Positions 1-6,697 of a DNA stretch of 64,000 nucleotides are shown here, piece after piece. Below the pieces are notes generated by a model. It was not told where the DNA came from. It saw nothing but the letters and a program-made list of their open reading frames with translations, and did not search any database. The stretch covers positions 1-64,000 of the forward strand of contig QZDX01000007.1 of NCBI GenBank assembly GCA_009917555.1. The letters run 5' to 3'. Position 1 is the stretch's first letter. Each line of letters begins with the position of its first letter. The position numbers and the translations under genes are program-made. The stretch is from a bacterium 1XD21-13 (GTDB lineage Bacteria > Bacillota > Clostridia > Lachnospirales > Lachnospiraceae).

Positions 1-19
1 AGACAAAAATAATGCGAAA

Positions 20-46
20 GTCGGCGCAGCTTGACGCTACGCCGAC
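20..46 (-). terminator. Hairpin left of the element, possible ancestral tRNA terminator
   Basis: A perfect 7-bp stem (GTCGGCG/CGCCGAC) is present; read on the minus strand it is followed by a broken T-rich stretch. A second hairpin (CACCG/CGGTG) lies at 72-90. In the uninterrupted chromosome this DNA would lie just downstream of the tRNA-Gly gene now at 14,017-14,087, so it may be that gene's displaced terminator. No gene is visible in bases 1-100. Confidence 0.35.
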
Positions 47-100
47 CCTCGCTTAAAATGTTTTCTTACGTCACCGCCCCTTTTACGGTGGTTTTGTTAT

Positions 101-117
101 AGCAGATAACGGGAATC
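101..117. repeat. attL core, 17-bp duplication of the tRNA-Gly 3' end
   Basis: AGCAGATAACGGGAATC is identical to 14,017-14,033, where it forms the 3' end of an intact tRNA-Gly gene. Tyrosine integrases commonly recombine at tRNA 3' ends and leave such duplications. The repeat marks the left boundary of the element, next to the integrase gene. Confidence 0.9.
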
Positions 118-128
118 ACATTCGCAAT

Positions 129-185
129 TTTTACTGGAAATTTTGGCTGTTTTCTATGTATTTTACGGGAAATACAGGCTGTTTT
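129..185. repeat. Pair of 25-bp imperfect direct repeats inside the left end
   Basis: Two copies (129-153 and 161-185) share the form TTTTAC-K-GGAAAT-NNN-GGCTGTTTT, 32 bp apart. They lie between the att core and the integrase gene, where arm-type integrase or excisionase sites are usually found. The function is inferred from position only. Confidence 0.5.
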
Positions 186-216
186 TGCAGTGCGTTTTTA
201 TTCTACCTGTTTTTTG

Positions 217-233
217 TGTCCCGTTTGTGTCCC
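217..233. repeat. Left copy of a 17-bp subterminal repeat, candidate arm-type site
   Basis: TGTCCCGTTTGTGTCCC occurs here and again, identical and in the same orientation, at 13,942-13,958 near the other end. Each copy contains two TGTCCC half-units. Identical subterminal sequences just inside both att cores fit integrase arm-binding sites, as known for Tn916 and lambda-type integrases. This copy abuts the integrase stop codon. Confidence 0.6.
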
Positions 234-235
234 AA

Positions 236-1324
236 TTAATAGTCGTTTTCAGCACAGATTAGCTCCAGGCGTTCGGCCACCTCTGACTGCTTAGAGGGGA
301 AGAGGTGGGAATAGATATCCAGAGTGGTTGATACGTTTTCATGGCCGAGACGCTCAGAAACCAGAAGCGCAGAAAAACCAAGTTCTATGAGCAGTGAGGC
401 ATGAGAATGTCTGAGGTCATGGAGCCGTATACGCTTGATTCCGGCCGCTTTTGTGTGCTCCTCTAGCTGTCTGGCATAAGAGGAATGAGAGGCCGTAAAC
501 AGCCTTGTAGAGCTATCAGGGCGGTATAAATGGGTCAGGTGTGTGTTTATCCGGCTGACTAGAAAAGGCGGCATTATAATAGTTCTATTGGCCTTGGCTG
601 TCTTAGGCGGAGTGATAACACCCTCCCCATTGATTAAATGGTATGTTTTGTTTATGGTGAGTGTTGCACTACCTGCGTCAATATCACCTGCTGTGAGGGC
701 TTCCAGTTCTCCTATACGGATGCCGCAATAATATAGAACCAGAAAGGCCGTATAATAAGGATCGGCATGGTCAAAGGTCTCTATAAACCGGTCAAATTCG
801 CTCTTTGTCCAGAACGAAAGGCTTTTCTGTTTCTTCCCTACGGTGTTTCCGGCAATTCGGCAGGGGTTCACGGATAGTCCGTAGAACTTTACAGCAAAGT
901 TAAATACACTGGAAAGCTCCGTGACCAGGTTTTGCATGTATCCTGGTGATAGGGGAGCACCGTTTGCGTTTAGGGAGTTTTTTAGATCTGCCTGCCATTT
1001 TCGGACATCCGTAGCTGAAATGGAATCGGAGGGCTTTTTCCCGAAGTATGGCAATATCCATTTTTCTATGCGGTTCTTTTTTGTCTCATAAGTAATCTGC
1101 TTGCTGTGTTCCCTTTTATCCTCCAGGTAAAGCTCCGCCAGAGCAGAGAATGGCATAGAGGGTTGGGCTCCTTGCTTAAGGAGGAAGTTCATTTCCCATT
1201 CCTTGGCTTCTCTCTGAAGCTTAAAGCCACGCTTCTTTTTCTGGTGCTTGGTTCCGGTGTAATCTTCGTAAACACATTTCACGTACCAGGTCCCATTGTT
1301 GCTTTCATCCTTATAAACCGGCAT
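236..1324 (-). CDS. int: Tyrosine recombinase/integrase of the element
   Basis: Site-specific recombinase of 362 residues, expected to integrate and excise the element at the tRNA-Gly site. The N-terminus (about 1-55) looks like an AP2-type arm-binding domain. A SAM-like core-binding domain follows, then the catalytic domain with R near residue 204 (CGIRIGELE), HDLRH near 306, GHENVSTT near 328 and the nucleophile in DIYSHLF near 336, so the catalytic set is complete. The start at 1324 is chosen because AAAGGA lies about 10 nt upstream; the open frame runs further upstream to 1411 without a better site. It reads outward toward attL and probably supplies both insertion and excision activity. 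Confidence 0.93.
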   Translation of the reverse strand: MPVYKDESNNGTWYVKCVYEDYTGTKHQKKKRGFKLQREAKEWEMNFLLKQGAQPSMPFSALAELYLEDKREHSKQITYETKKNRIEKWILPYFGKKPSDSISATDVRKWQADLKNSLNANGAPLSPGYMQNLVTELSSVFNFAVKFYGLSVNPCRIAGNTVGKKQKSLSFWTKSEFDRFIETFDHADPYYTAFLVLYYCGIRIGELEALTAGDIDAGSATLTINKTYHLINGEGVITPPKTAKANRTIIMPPFLVSRINTHLTHLYRPDSSTRLFTASHSSYARQLEEHTKAAGIKRIRLHDLRHSHASLLIELGFSALLVSERLGHENVSTTLDIYSHLFPSKQSEVAERLELICAENDY

Positions 1325-1373
1325 AAAAATCAGTCCTTTCTTATAAAATTCGTGCATTTTACAAAGGACTATG

Positions 1374-1460
1374 GTATAATACCGCTGTGAGGTGGATATT
1401 ATACAGTCCAATGTATAGTATCTGGAACCGTCCCGATATTGGCGTGCCGGGGCGGTTTTT
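1374..1460 (+). ncRNA. Possible short + strand RNA opposite the integrase leader
   Basis: A TATAAT hexamer at 1374-1379 is followed, 47 bp further on, by a hairpin (AACCG at 1426-1430 with CGGTT at 1453-1457) ending in five T residues on the + strand only. No + strand protein gene lies here, so the terminator suggests a short transcript antisense to the integrase leader. The -35 match is weak, so this is tentative. Confidence 0.3.
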
Positions 1461-1476
1461 CGCAGAAAATAAGGTT

Positions 1477-2319
1477 TTAGTGTTTTTCAATCCGCTGTTG
1501 AATGCTTTGTTTTAGTCGTGCTGCCGAATTGCTGTTTTCCAGGGAGCGAAGCTGATAATAGGCCACGCTTCTTAATTTCTGTAAGCGTTCTGATGCAGGA
1601 ATGTTCTGCCGGATCATATCAGCATTCATACTTTCAAGATTCACGAGAACGATTAATTGCTCAACACTTGCAAAGTCACGCATATTTTTCCGTTTGTTTC
1701 CGGATTCGTCCCGAAACTGCTTAGCTGTTTTTCCGAAGAGAGCCATATTGAGGATATCTGCTTCTGAGGCATACTGGTAATTGATTTCTTGGGTAGTAAG
1801 CTCCGGAGTAATAAGGAACTCTTTAATTGCATCGGTATGTATGCGGTAGTTAATCTTTGATAATTCCCGTTTAGTATCCCATCCAATTTCAAGACGCCGA
1901 GCTTCCTCCTGTTTGAGACGTTGATAATCTTTTATGATATACAGTTTGAACTCCGGTGATATCCAAGAAGCAAACTCAAAAGCTATGTCCGGGTGAGCAT
2001 ATGTTCCACCGTAACGTCCTGCCTGTGAGACAATTCCAATTGCGGACATTCGTTCTATCCACTGTTTTGGTGTCATAATTAACCGACCGGGCTCGCTTCT
2101 AACCGTCTGGAATTCCATACGGTTAAAATCGGGGTTATATAGGCGCTCCCATGTTGCAAGAAAGTCAATTGTGGAATAGGAGCTCATCCAGTTAGATACT
2201 ACGATTCTCGGATCTTCTGAATTTTTCTTTTTTGCTATGTCTGTCAGTGATATATAGGCGTTTTCATCTATTATATTTCCCATGACTGATATTTCAGTTC
2301 CATTAGCATTAATTTTCAT
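1477..2319 (-). CDS. KilA-N domain protein, phage antirepressor type
   Basis: A 280-residue protein with an N-terminal KilA-N-like DNA-binding domain (about residues 10-125). It has an opening ISLTDIAKKK segment and later a WISPEFKLYIIKDYQRLK segment, as in the KilA-N and antirepressor proteins of Firmicutes phages. The C-terminal half is helical and of unknown function; such proteins usually act on lysogeny or early gene expression. The start at 2319 has AAGGAGAAG just upstream. It is transcribed in the same direction as the integrase and repressor, so it may be expressed in the integrated state. Confidence 0.75.
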   Translation of the reverse strand: MKINANGTEISVMGNIIDENAYISLTDIAKKKNSEDPRIVVSNWMSSYSTIDFLATWERLYNPDFNRMEFQTVRSEPGRLIMTPKQWIERMSAIGIVSQAGRYGGTYAHPDIAFEFASWISPEFKLYIIKDYQRLKQEEARRLEIGWDTKRELSKINYRIHTDAIKEFLITPELTTQEINYQYASEADILNMALFGKTAKQFRDESGNKRKNMRDFASVEQLIVLVNLESMNADMIRQNIPASERLQKLRSVAYYQLRSLENSNSAARLKQSIQQRIEKH

Positions 2320-2423
2320 GATGCTTCTCCTTATAGTTCATATTTTCTTACAATATTCAAATTTAAAACGCCTGTATGGGACAGCTTGCCTGTCTTGATA
2401 TATTGTAGGTTTTTAAATTATGG

Positions 2424-2452
2424 TTGAAAAATCTGTGCATATGGCATATAAT
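2424..2452 (+). promoter_or_regulatory. Promoter of the antisense RNA
   Basis: TTGAAA (2424-2429) and a perfect TATAAT (2447-2452) are separated by 17 bp. It faces right, toward the toxin gene on the opposite strand, and no protein gene follows it on the + strand. Initiation is expected near 2459. Confidence 0.75.
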
Positions 2453-2458
2453 ATGCTT

Positions 2459-2555
2459 AACAAGAGAGCCAATGACTAGCGTACACCTAGCCGCCGGCAA
2501 GAGTAATTTACTAAAAGTAGCGCCTTATCTTACCAGGACGAGGGCGCTATTTTTT
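2459..2555 (+). ncRNA. Candidate antitoxin RNA, about 97 nt
   Basis: The RNA is framed by the promoter at 2424-2452 and a strong rho-independent terminator at 2519-2555: AGCGCC paired with GGCGCT, then ATTTTTT. The terminator stem overlaps the stop codon of the toxin gene on the other strand, so the RNA would pair with the 3' end of the toxin mRNA. This is the arrangement of the TxpA/RatA and BsrG/SR4 type I systems. The exact ends are inferred. Confidence 0.6.
2519..2555 (+). terminator. Terminator of the antisense RNA
   Basis: A 6-bp stem AGCGCC (2519-2524)/GGCGCT (2543-2548) is followed by a T-rich tail on the + strand. Read on the minus strand the same hairpin follows the toxin stop codon and has a weaker ACTTTT tail, so it may act in both directions. 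Confidence 0.7.
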
Positions 2556-2633
2556 GCGTGTGGCATAAATAACAAGAGTTATTACTGCGCAAAGCATAAT
2601 CACAAACTGAATTAGTTCAGGATATGTAATCAT
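2547..2633 (-). CDS. Putative holin-like (Hol-Tox) type I toxin peptide
   Basis: A 28-residue peptide with the pattern of the Hol-Tox/TxpA-like families: MITYPEL at the N-terminus, one hydrophobic helix (about residues 8-23), and a basic end in TRKK. An AAGGGAGC ribosome site lies 8 nt before the ATG. Members of these families insert in the membrane and are kept off by an overlapping antisense RNA. Here a well-formed promoter and terminator for such an RNA lie on the opposite strand, which is the main support for a peptide this short. The stop codon lies in the shared terminator stem. A TATAAT on the minus strand at 2704-2709 could start the mRNA, but I see no good -35. Confidence 0.65.
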   Translation of the reverse strand: MITYPELIQFVIMLCAVITLVIYATRKK

Positions 2634-2824
2634 TGGCACCAGCTCCCTTCCGTAAATGTTCGGTAGCTGACATAATCACCCCATTGGCTCCCTTGGTAAA
2701 CATATTATATTTTCATGGTACAGGCCCCTGCGGATTGTACAGTCGCTGATATACGGGTAGAATGGTTACTTATGGTATTTGTCAATGGGATGCATTAAAT
2801 GCCTGTATAGGGCAGATAGAAGGG
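2634..2824. other. Intergenic spacer between toxin and repressor
   Basis: No credible gene. It holds the probable leader of the toxin mRNA. At 2797-2815 it also has a 19-bp sequence with 16 of 19 matches to 2366-2384 near the KilA-N gene start (core GCCTGTAT-R-GG). The 2762 open frame on the + strand lacks a ribosome site and looks spurious. Confidence 0.4.
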
Positions 2825-3610
2825 TTATTTGCTATTCGTTGGGGTGGTAGCTTGAGGTGGGGCGTCTGGCATCTTTTGATATTCGGGTATCTTGGTGAGC
2901 GCTATTATTTTCTCCAGTGCCTGGTCTATTTGCATATAAGCCTGTTCTTGTCCTTCTCTATTCAGCATAGAATAAAAGATACCAAAGTCATCACCTATTG
3001 TTTTCAACGATTTTTCTAAATAAGCATATTTCCATTCAAGTTCATCTGGTGTTAAACTTTCTCCGTTTTCAATTTTGTTTCTTATTCGGTTAAAATAGAT
3101 AGTGTCAAGACGTGATTCAGTCATAGCATTGGAATAGCATAATCCTTTGATGCTCTCAACGGCTGCTTTTCTTCCAATTTCATTTAAACTACTATATGAA
3201 GTCAAAATTTCTCCAAGCTGTATGGCGATTTCCTCTCGTTTTTGGCTAAGCGTCTCTTCATCAAATATAGAATTAAATAAATTATAAGCTTTTTCTCGTT
3301 CCTGCCCTTCTCGAATGGATGTGCTGGCATCTGTAAATTTGATAGGTTTGTCTTTTACCTCATTGCCATTTTCATCATAAGCAATAAATTTAGGTGTATC
3401 CTTAAATTCTTCTTTTCCATCTAAAAGATAAACTAATGATGTATTAAAGAATTCAGCTATTTTTCGAATCATATCTAAATTTGGTTCTCTTTTTCCATTC
3501 TCCCAGTTAAAAATAGCATTTTGCGTTACATGAAGTTCTTTTGCAAGTGCGGATTGAGTTAGCCCGCGTTCGGTTCTTAGTTGCTTTAAACCGTTTGCGA
3601 AGTGAGACAT
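2825..3610 (-). CDS. XRE-family transcriptional repressor, CI-like
   Basis: A 261-residue protein with an N-terminal XRE helix-turn-helix (about residues 8-62: LRTERGLTQSALAKELHVTQNAIFNWENGKREPN). A long helical C-terminal region follows that lacks a visible S24 peptidase Ser/Lys pair, so control by RecA-stimulated self-cleavage is not evident. The start has GGAGGGA upstream. It is divergent from a Cro-like gene across a region with two overlapping promoters and repeated GGTGTT sites. This makes it the likely lysogeny repressor of the element. Confidence 0.85.
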   Translation of the reverse strand: MSHFANGLKQLRTERGLTQSALAKELHVTQNAIFNWENGKREPNLDMIRKIAEFFNTSLVYLLDGKEEFKDTPKFIAYDENGNEVKDKPIKFTDASTSIREGQEREKAYNLFNSIFDEETLSQKREEIAIQLGEILTSYSSLNEIGRKAAVESIKGLCYSNAMTESRLDTIYFNRIRNKIENGESLTPDELEWKYAYLEKSLKTIGDDFGIFYSMLNREGQEQAYMQIDQALEKIIALTKIPEYQKMPDAPPQATTPTNSK

Positions 3611-3669
3611 AGTAAATCCCTCCTTTGCAAATGATAATAGCAGAACGGTGTATTCTTTTCAATAGCATA

Positions 3670-3727
3670 TTGACATTATAGCATAAAGGTGTTAAAATTA
3701 CAATATTAAAAACACCGGTTTGGTGTT
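3670..3727. promoter_or_regulatory. Face-to-face promoters and operator half-sites of the lysogeny switch
   Basis: Rightward promoter: TTGACA (3670-3675), 17 bp, TAAAAT (3693-3698). Leftward promoter: TTGTAA (complement of 3698-3703), 17 bp, TATAAT (complement of 3675-3680). The two occupy the same DNA, so RNA polymerase could use only one at a time. GGTGTT or its complement AACACC occurs at 3688, 3711 and 3722; the first overlaps the rightward -10, which suits repressor or Cro binding. Confidence 0.8.
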
Positions 3728-3744
3728 GGAAAGGAGATGAACAA

Positions 3745-3939
3745 ATGAGAATCAGTAGAGGCAAGGTTGATATCTGCCGGGCAAGAAAGAAAATGAGCGT
3801 GGCAGATTTGGCAGCAGCCTACGGCGTGAGTCGGGCAAGGATGAATGTCATTCTCAACCAGAGGGAAGTATCTGTTGTTTCAGCCGGGAGGCTGGCAGAC
3901 GTTCTTGAGTGTGATGTAACTGAAATTTTAGAAGATTAA
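3745..3939 (+). CDS. Cro-like XRE helix-turn-helix protein
   Basis: A 64-residue protein that is almost entirely one XRE helix-turn-helix (about residues 8-60: ICRARKKMSVADLAAAYGVSRARMNVIL). It is the first gene of the rightward operon, with GAAAGGAGATG upstream of its ATG. Size and position opposite the larger repressor fit a Cro-type regulator or an early-operon activator. It presumably binds the GGTGTT sites just upstream. Confidence 0.8.
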   Translation: MRISRGKVDICRARKKMSVADLAAAYGVSRARMNVILNQREVSVVSAGRLADVLECDVTEILED

Positions 3940-3944
3940 AAGAA

Positions 3945-4235
3945 GTGATAAGAATTCAAAATGAGGTGAGAAAAACGAAAAGAGAGCTTGATAGCCATTA
4001 CTATGAACTTGAAAGGATATTGAATGAAAATGGAGAAAGCATGAGTCCAAAAGAGTTGCGTCAGCTTCACAATGAAATGAAAAAGTATGGATGGTTTATG
4101 GGAGTACCGTTTATAGACCGATACCCAGAGTTTCCATTACATTTTTCACTATTAACGCTATTGCTTCTAACAGTTCCTTCAATAATGGATTGGTGTATAC
4201 ATCATATCCACCAAATAATGCAATTATGGAGATAA
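3945..4235 (+). CDS. Hypothetical protein, possibly truncated
   Basis: An open frame of 96 codons starting with GTG just after the Cro-like gene. The first 55 residues are charged and helical (RKTKRELDSHYYELERILNENGE, broken here for length) and look coding. The last 40 residues are the antisense of the membrane protein gene at 4111-4476 and look less natural. The real gene may have lost its original 3' end when that gene arrived. There is no strong ribosome site. I do not recognise a family. Confidence 0.4.
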   Translation: MIRIQNEVRKTKRELDSHYYELERILNENGESMSPKELRQLHNEMKKYGWFMGVPFIDRYPEFPLHFSLLTLLLLTVPSIMDWCIHHIHQIMQLWR

Positions 4236-4476
4236 TGACAGGAATTGCGAACTTCCAGAATGAGTGACGGCGATACCTTATGTACATTTTTCCATTATCA
4301 GTGATGCAATATTTATGAGATTTTTTTAGGGATGGTTTGATTAAGCTATATTTTTTGAGAAATTTATATTTATCATCAAAAATATACTTATCACTTATTC
4401 CAAAAAATCTAACTTTAATGAGTATTAAATGTTCATGGAAAGAAAGTAATAAATCTTTATATGTTAGGTTGCTCAT
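4111..4476 (-). CDS. Small membrane protein with wedged helical head, candidate accessory gene
   Basis: A 121-residue protein on the strand opposite its neighbours. Residues 1-70 are charged, with a segment like a winged-helix end (KKSHKYCITDNGKMYI). A transmembrane helix follows at about 74-92 (FAIPVIISIIALFGGY), then an amphipathic tail. It has its own promoter (4504-4531) and GGAGAA before the ATG. Single counter-oriented genes with private promoters next to a lysogeny switch are often expressed in lysogens, for example for superinfection exclusion; that role is inference. No family name can be given. Confidence 0.7.
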   Translation of the reverse strand: MSNLTYKDLLLSFHEHLILIKVRFFGISDKYIFDDKYKFLKKYSLIKPSLKKSHKYCITDNGKMYIRYRRHSFWKFAIPVIISIIALFGGYDVYTNPLLKELLEAIALIVKNVMETLGIGL

Positions 4477-4503
4477 AAGTTCTCCTTTGCATTTGATAAG
4501 GAG

Positions 4504-4531
4504 ATTATATCATAAAGGAGCGATATGTTAA
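4504..4531 (-). promoter_or_regulatory. Promoter of the counter-oriented membrane protein gene
   Basis: On the minus strand TTAACA (4526-4531) and TATAAT (4504-4509) are separated by 16 bp and placed about 28 bp before the start codon at 4476. Confidence 0.65.
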
Positions 4532-4587
4532 GAGGCATAATATCAGAATTTTAATAAAAACACTGAAAATTAAGGAGGAAAAGAATA

Positions 4588-4809
4588 ATGTCAAAGGTGT
4601 TTCGGGATTATGAAGAAATAAGTGAAAGATTACTGGAGGGCCGTGAGGTGACTAAGGTTCTCATAGGAATCAATGCAGAGGGAAGCGGAATGAGCATTGA
4701 GCTGGAACGGCAGGTAGATAACGTAACGCTTGGTGTGGATATTATCTATGACCTGACAGAGACGGCTCCGCTAGTAGTATCCCAAGAATATGTAAAACAT
4801 ATTAGTTAA
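4588..4809 (+). CDS. Hypothetical early protein
   Basis: A 73-residue, mostly acidic protein (SKVFRDYEEISERLLEGREV at the N-terminus). A strong TTAAGGAGG site lies before its ATG. It starts a run of tightly packed early genes that continues to the RepA-like ATPase. No membrane segment or metal motif is visible and I do not recognise a family. Confidence 0.65.
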   Translation: MSKVFRDYEEISERLLEGREVTKVLIGINAEGSGMSIELERQVDNVTLGVDIIYDLTETAPLVVSQEYVKHIS

Positions 4810-4820
4810 GGGGGGAGCCT

Positions 4821-5009
4821 ATGAGGTATCGAATTGAGTATGCCGGAGGTCAGTGTTGTAACTTTGCCAATGGCCGGGCGGATTTAATTGAATGGCTAAG
4901 GTTGCTTGAAGAAGAGACCATAGCGGATATCAGGAAGCTGTACAAAAGCGGTACTTCGAATTCCGTTATGGAAAAGTATGGGAAATATGTCGGGAGGGGT
5001 AATAAGTGA
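4821..5009 (+). CDS. Hypothetical early protein
   Basis: A 62-residue protein beginning MRYRIEYAGGQCCNF, with a GGGGGGAG site 6 nt before the ATG. It overlaps the next gene by 4 nt, which suggests translational coupling. The small alpha/beta-looking sequence has no recognised motif. Confidence 0.65.
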   Translation: MRYRIEYAGGQCCNFANGRADLIEWLRLLEEETIADIRKLYKSGTSNSVMEKYGKYVGRGNK

Positions 5010-5191
5010 CGAAGCAGTTTTTGACGGCCCAAGAGGTTGCGGATATTACAGGCTCTTCTTTAAGCCTTGCATATACTATGATTCGGCAGTTGAATCAAGA
5101 ACTCCAGGAGAAAGGTTTTTACGTTGTGAGGGGGAAAATTTCCCGGGCGTATTTCGAGGAACGCTTCTATGGCATCCGTGTTACTGAGTAA
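5006..5191 (+). CDS. Small helix-turn-helix protein, excisionase-like
   Basis: A 61-residue basic protein with a MerR/excisionase-type winged helix start (FLTAQEVADITGSSLSLAYT) and a short wing (GFYVVRGKISRAYF). Proteins of this size and pattern serve as excisionases or early regulators in integrative elements. Translation begins at GTG with GGGAGGGG upstream. It lies far from the integrase, so a regulatory role in the early operon is equally likely. Confidence 0.6.
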   Translation: MTKQFLTAQEVADITGSSLSLAYTMIRQLNQELQEKGFYVVRGKISRAYFEERFYGIRVTE

Positions 5192-5543
5192 GAATGAGCT
5201 CCTTGCCAGCATTAACCCAGACATGCATCTGACCAAGGGCTTTCTTCGAAAGATCTATGGTTACTCCATCACGGAACCAGAGTTTGCGGAGCAGGCAATC
5301 ACTGCTTTAGAGGCCGTAGGCTGTACGAGAGCCAGGGAATATTATGATTCCTGGGTTGGGGAATATGAGGCGGCTTATGATGCTGCGATGAAACCTGTGG
5401 CAGACTGGTACCGGCGAGAATGTGAAAAACAATGGGAGAAAAGACAGAAAGAAGGTGATGGAAGACGGAGACAGGAAATAATACAGGACTTACACCAGAG
5501 GAGCGACAAAGAGCTGTTGAGCTTATTGCAGACGCTGAATTGA
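5169..5543 (+). CDS. Hypothetical early protein preceding the RepA-like ATPase
   Basis: A 124-residue protein whose start lies 23 nt inside the preceding gene. The C-terminal half is highly charged and helical (WYRRECEKQWEKRQKEGDGR). Its end overlaps the first possible start of the ATPase. The placement suggests a replication accessory or regulatory role, but no family is recognised. Confidence 0.65.
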   Translation: MASVLLSKNELLASINPDMHLTKGFLRKIYGYSITEPEFAEQAITALEAVGCTRAREYYDSWVGEYEAAYDAAMKPVADWYRRECEKQWEKRQKEGDGRRRQEIIQDLHQRSDKELLSLLQTLN

Positions 5544-6697
5544 AAAAGCAGTCTGGGTGCACTTCTGGAAAAGCGGTTTGTGACGGTGGCTCATCAAGAC
5601 TGTTGAAGGAATTTAAGCCTATAAGGGCAGTAACAGCAGCAGAGCTTGAAAAGATGGATATTCCCCCTATTGAATGGCTGGTGGAGAAAATTCTTCCTAT
5701 CGGATTGTCCATGCTGGGCGCTCCGAGTAAATATTTCAAAAGCTATATGGCTCTATGGTTATGTATCGCTATATGTAACGGGTGGAAATTTCTAAATTTT
5801 AATTGTACAAGGCATGCATGTTTATATCTTGACCTTGAGAGTACAAAGCGCAGGCCTAAAAATCGGTTAGAGCAGATTCTTAAAGGAAATCCTTATCCAG
5901 ATAACCTATACGTCATAACAGGGACGGATGACATTGGGAGAATCGGGGAGGGGTTTGAAACCCAGATTGAATATCAACTTAAGGAGCATCCAGAAATAAA
6001 GCTGATAATCGTTGACGTATTCCAAATGGTTCGTCAAGCAGCAAAGCGAAATCAGACCGGATACGACAGGGACTATGACGATTTCAAGACTTTAAAGCAA
6101 ATAGCGGACAAGTATAATATTGGTTTGATGCTAATACATCATACTCGGAAGATGAAAGATCCCACTGATGTATTTAATGAGTTGTCCGGCTCTGTTGGAG
6201 TTATGGGAGCCTTGGACTGTGCCTGGGTAATTACCAAGGAGGAGCGTTATTCTGAGGAAGCTACATTACATATAACAGGCCGTGACATGGAATCACAGAA
6301 GTTAAAGATCCGTTTTAATAAAAATACATTCCGGTGGGAATACGTTGGAACGGAGGAAGAAATTGAGAGCCAACGCTTGCTGGAAGAATATGAGCAAAGT
6401 CCAGTTATAGAAACTATCAGAAAGCTGGTAAAACAGAACGGCGGTCATTGGGAAGGCTCGGCTAGTGATATTGTGGATGCCAGCAAATATTGCGGGAATC
6501 AGATATATGATGATGTGCGTAAGGTAGGAAGTTTTATCAACAAGCATGAGGGGCTTTTATGGGCCGTAGACAAGATTAATTATAATATGAAGCCTACTAA
6601 CAAAAAGAATTTATATTTTTTTAATTCCACTAATTCCACTAACTCCACTTATTCAACAGATTCCATTTATTCCACACAAGTGGAATTAGGTATATAA
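5540..6697 (+). CDS. RepA-like AAA ATPase, probable replicative helicase/initiator
   Basis: A 385-residue RecA-fold ATPase of the AAA_25/RepA helicase type. The Walker A-like loop is GAPSKYFKS near residue 60, with Phe where the second glycine is expected. Walker B is LIIVDVFQMVR near 155-165 and the RepA-type LIHHTRKMKDP near 197. The C-terminal region (about 290-345) is probably a winged helix. The tail is rich in Asn-Ser-Thr because it encodes a 9-bp repeat array. The start is unclear: no ATG or GTG lies between the upstream in-frame stop (near 5457) and residue 40, so TTG at 5540 is used. The upstream codons read plausibly (GLTPEERQRAVELIADAE), so a rare start codon or a lost base is possible. 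Confidence 0.8.
   Translation: MKKQSGCTSGKAVCDGGSSRLLKEFKPIRAVTAAELEKMDIPPIEWLVEKILPIGLSMLGAPSKYFKSYMALWLCIAICNGWKFLNFNCTRHACLYLDLESTKRRPKNRLEQILKGNPYPDNLYVITGTDDIGRIGEGFETQIEYQLKEHPEIKLIIVDVFQMVRQAAKRNQTGYDRDYDDFKTLKQIADKYNIGLMLIHHTRKMKDPTDVFNELSGSVGVMGALDCAWVITKEERYSEEATLHITGRDMESQKLKIRFNKNTFRWEYVGTEEEIESQRLLEEYEQSPVIETIRKLVKQNGGHWEGSASDIVDASKYCGNQIYDDVRKVGSFINKHEGLLWAVDKINYNMKPTNKKNLYFFNSTNSTNSTYSTDSIYSTQVELGI

Noticed and set aside
2762-3019. + strand frame over the repressor 3' end
   Set aside because: Antisense to the repressor gene for most of its length with no ribosome site.
6625-6675. CRISPR array
   Set aside because: The units are 9 bp, adjacent and in a coding frame; there are no spacers or cas genes.
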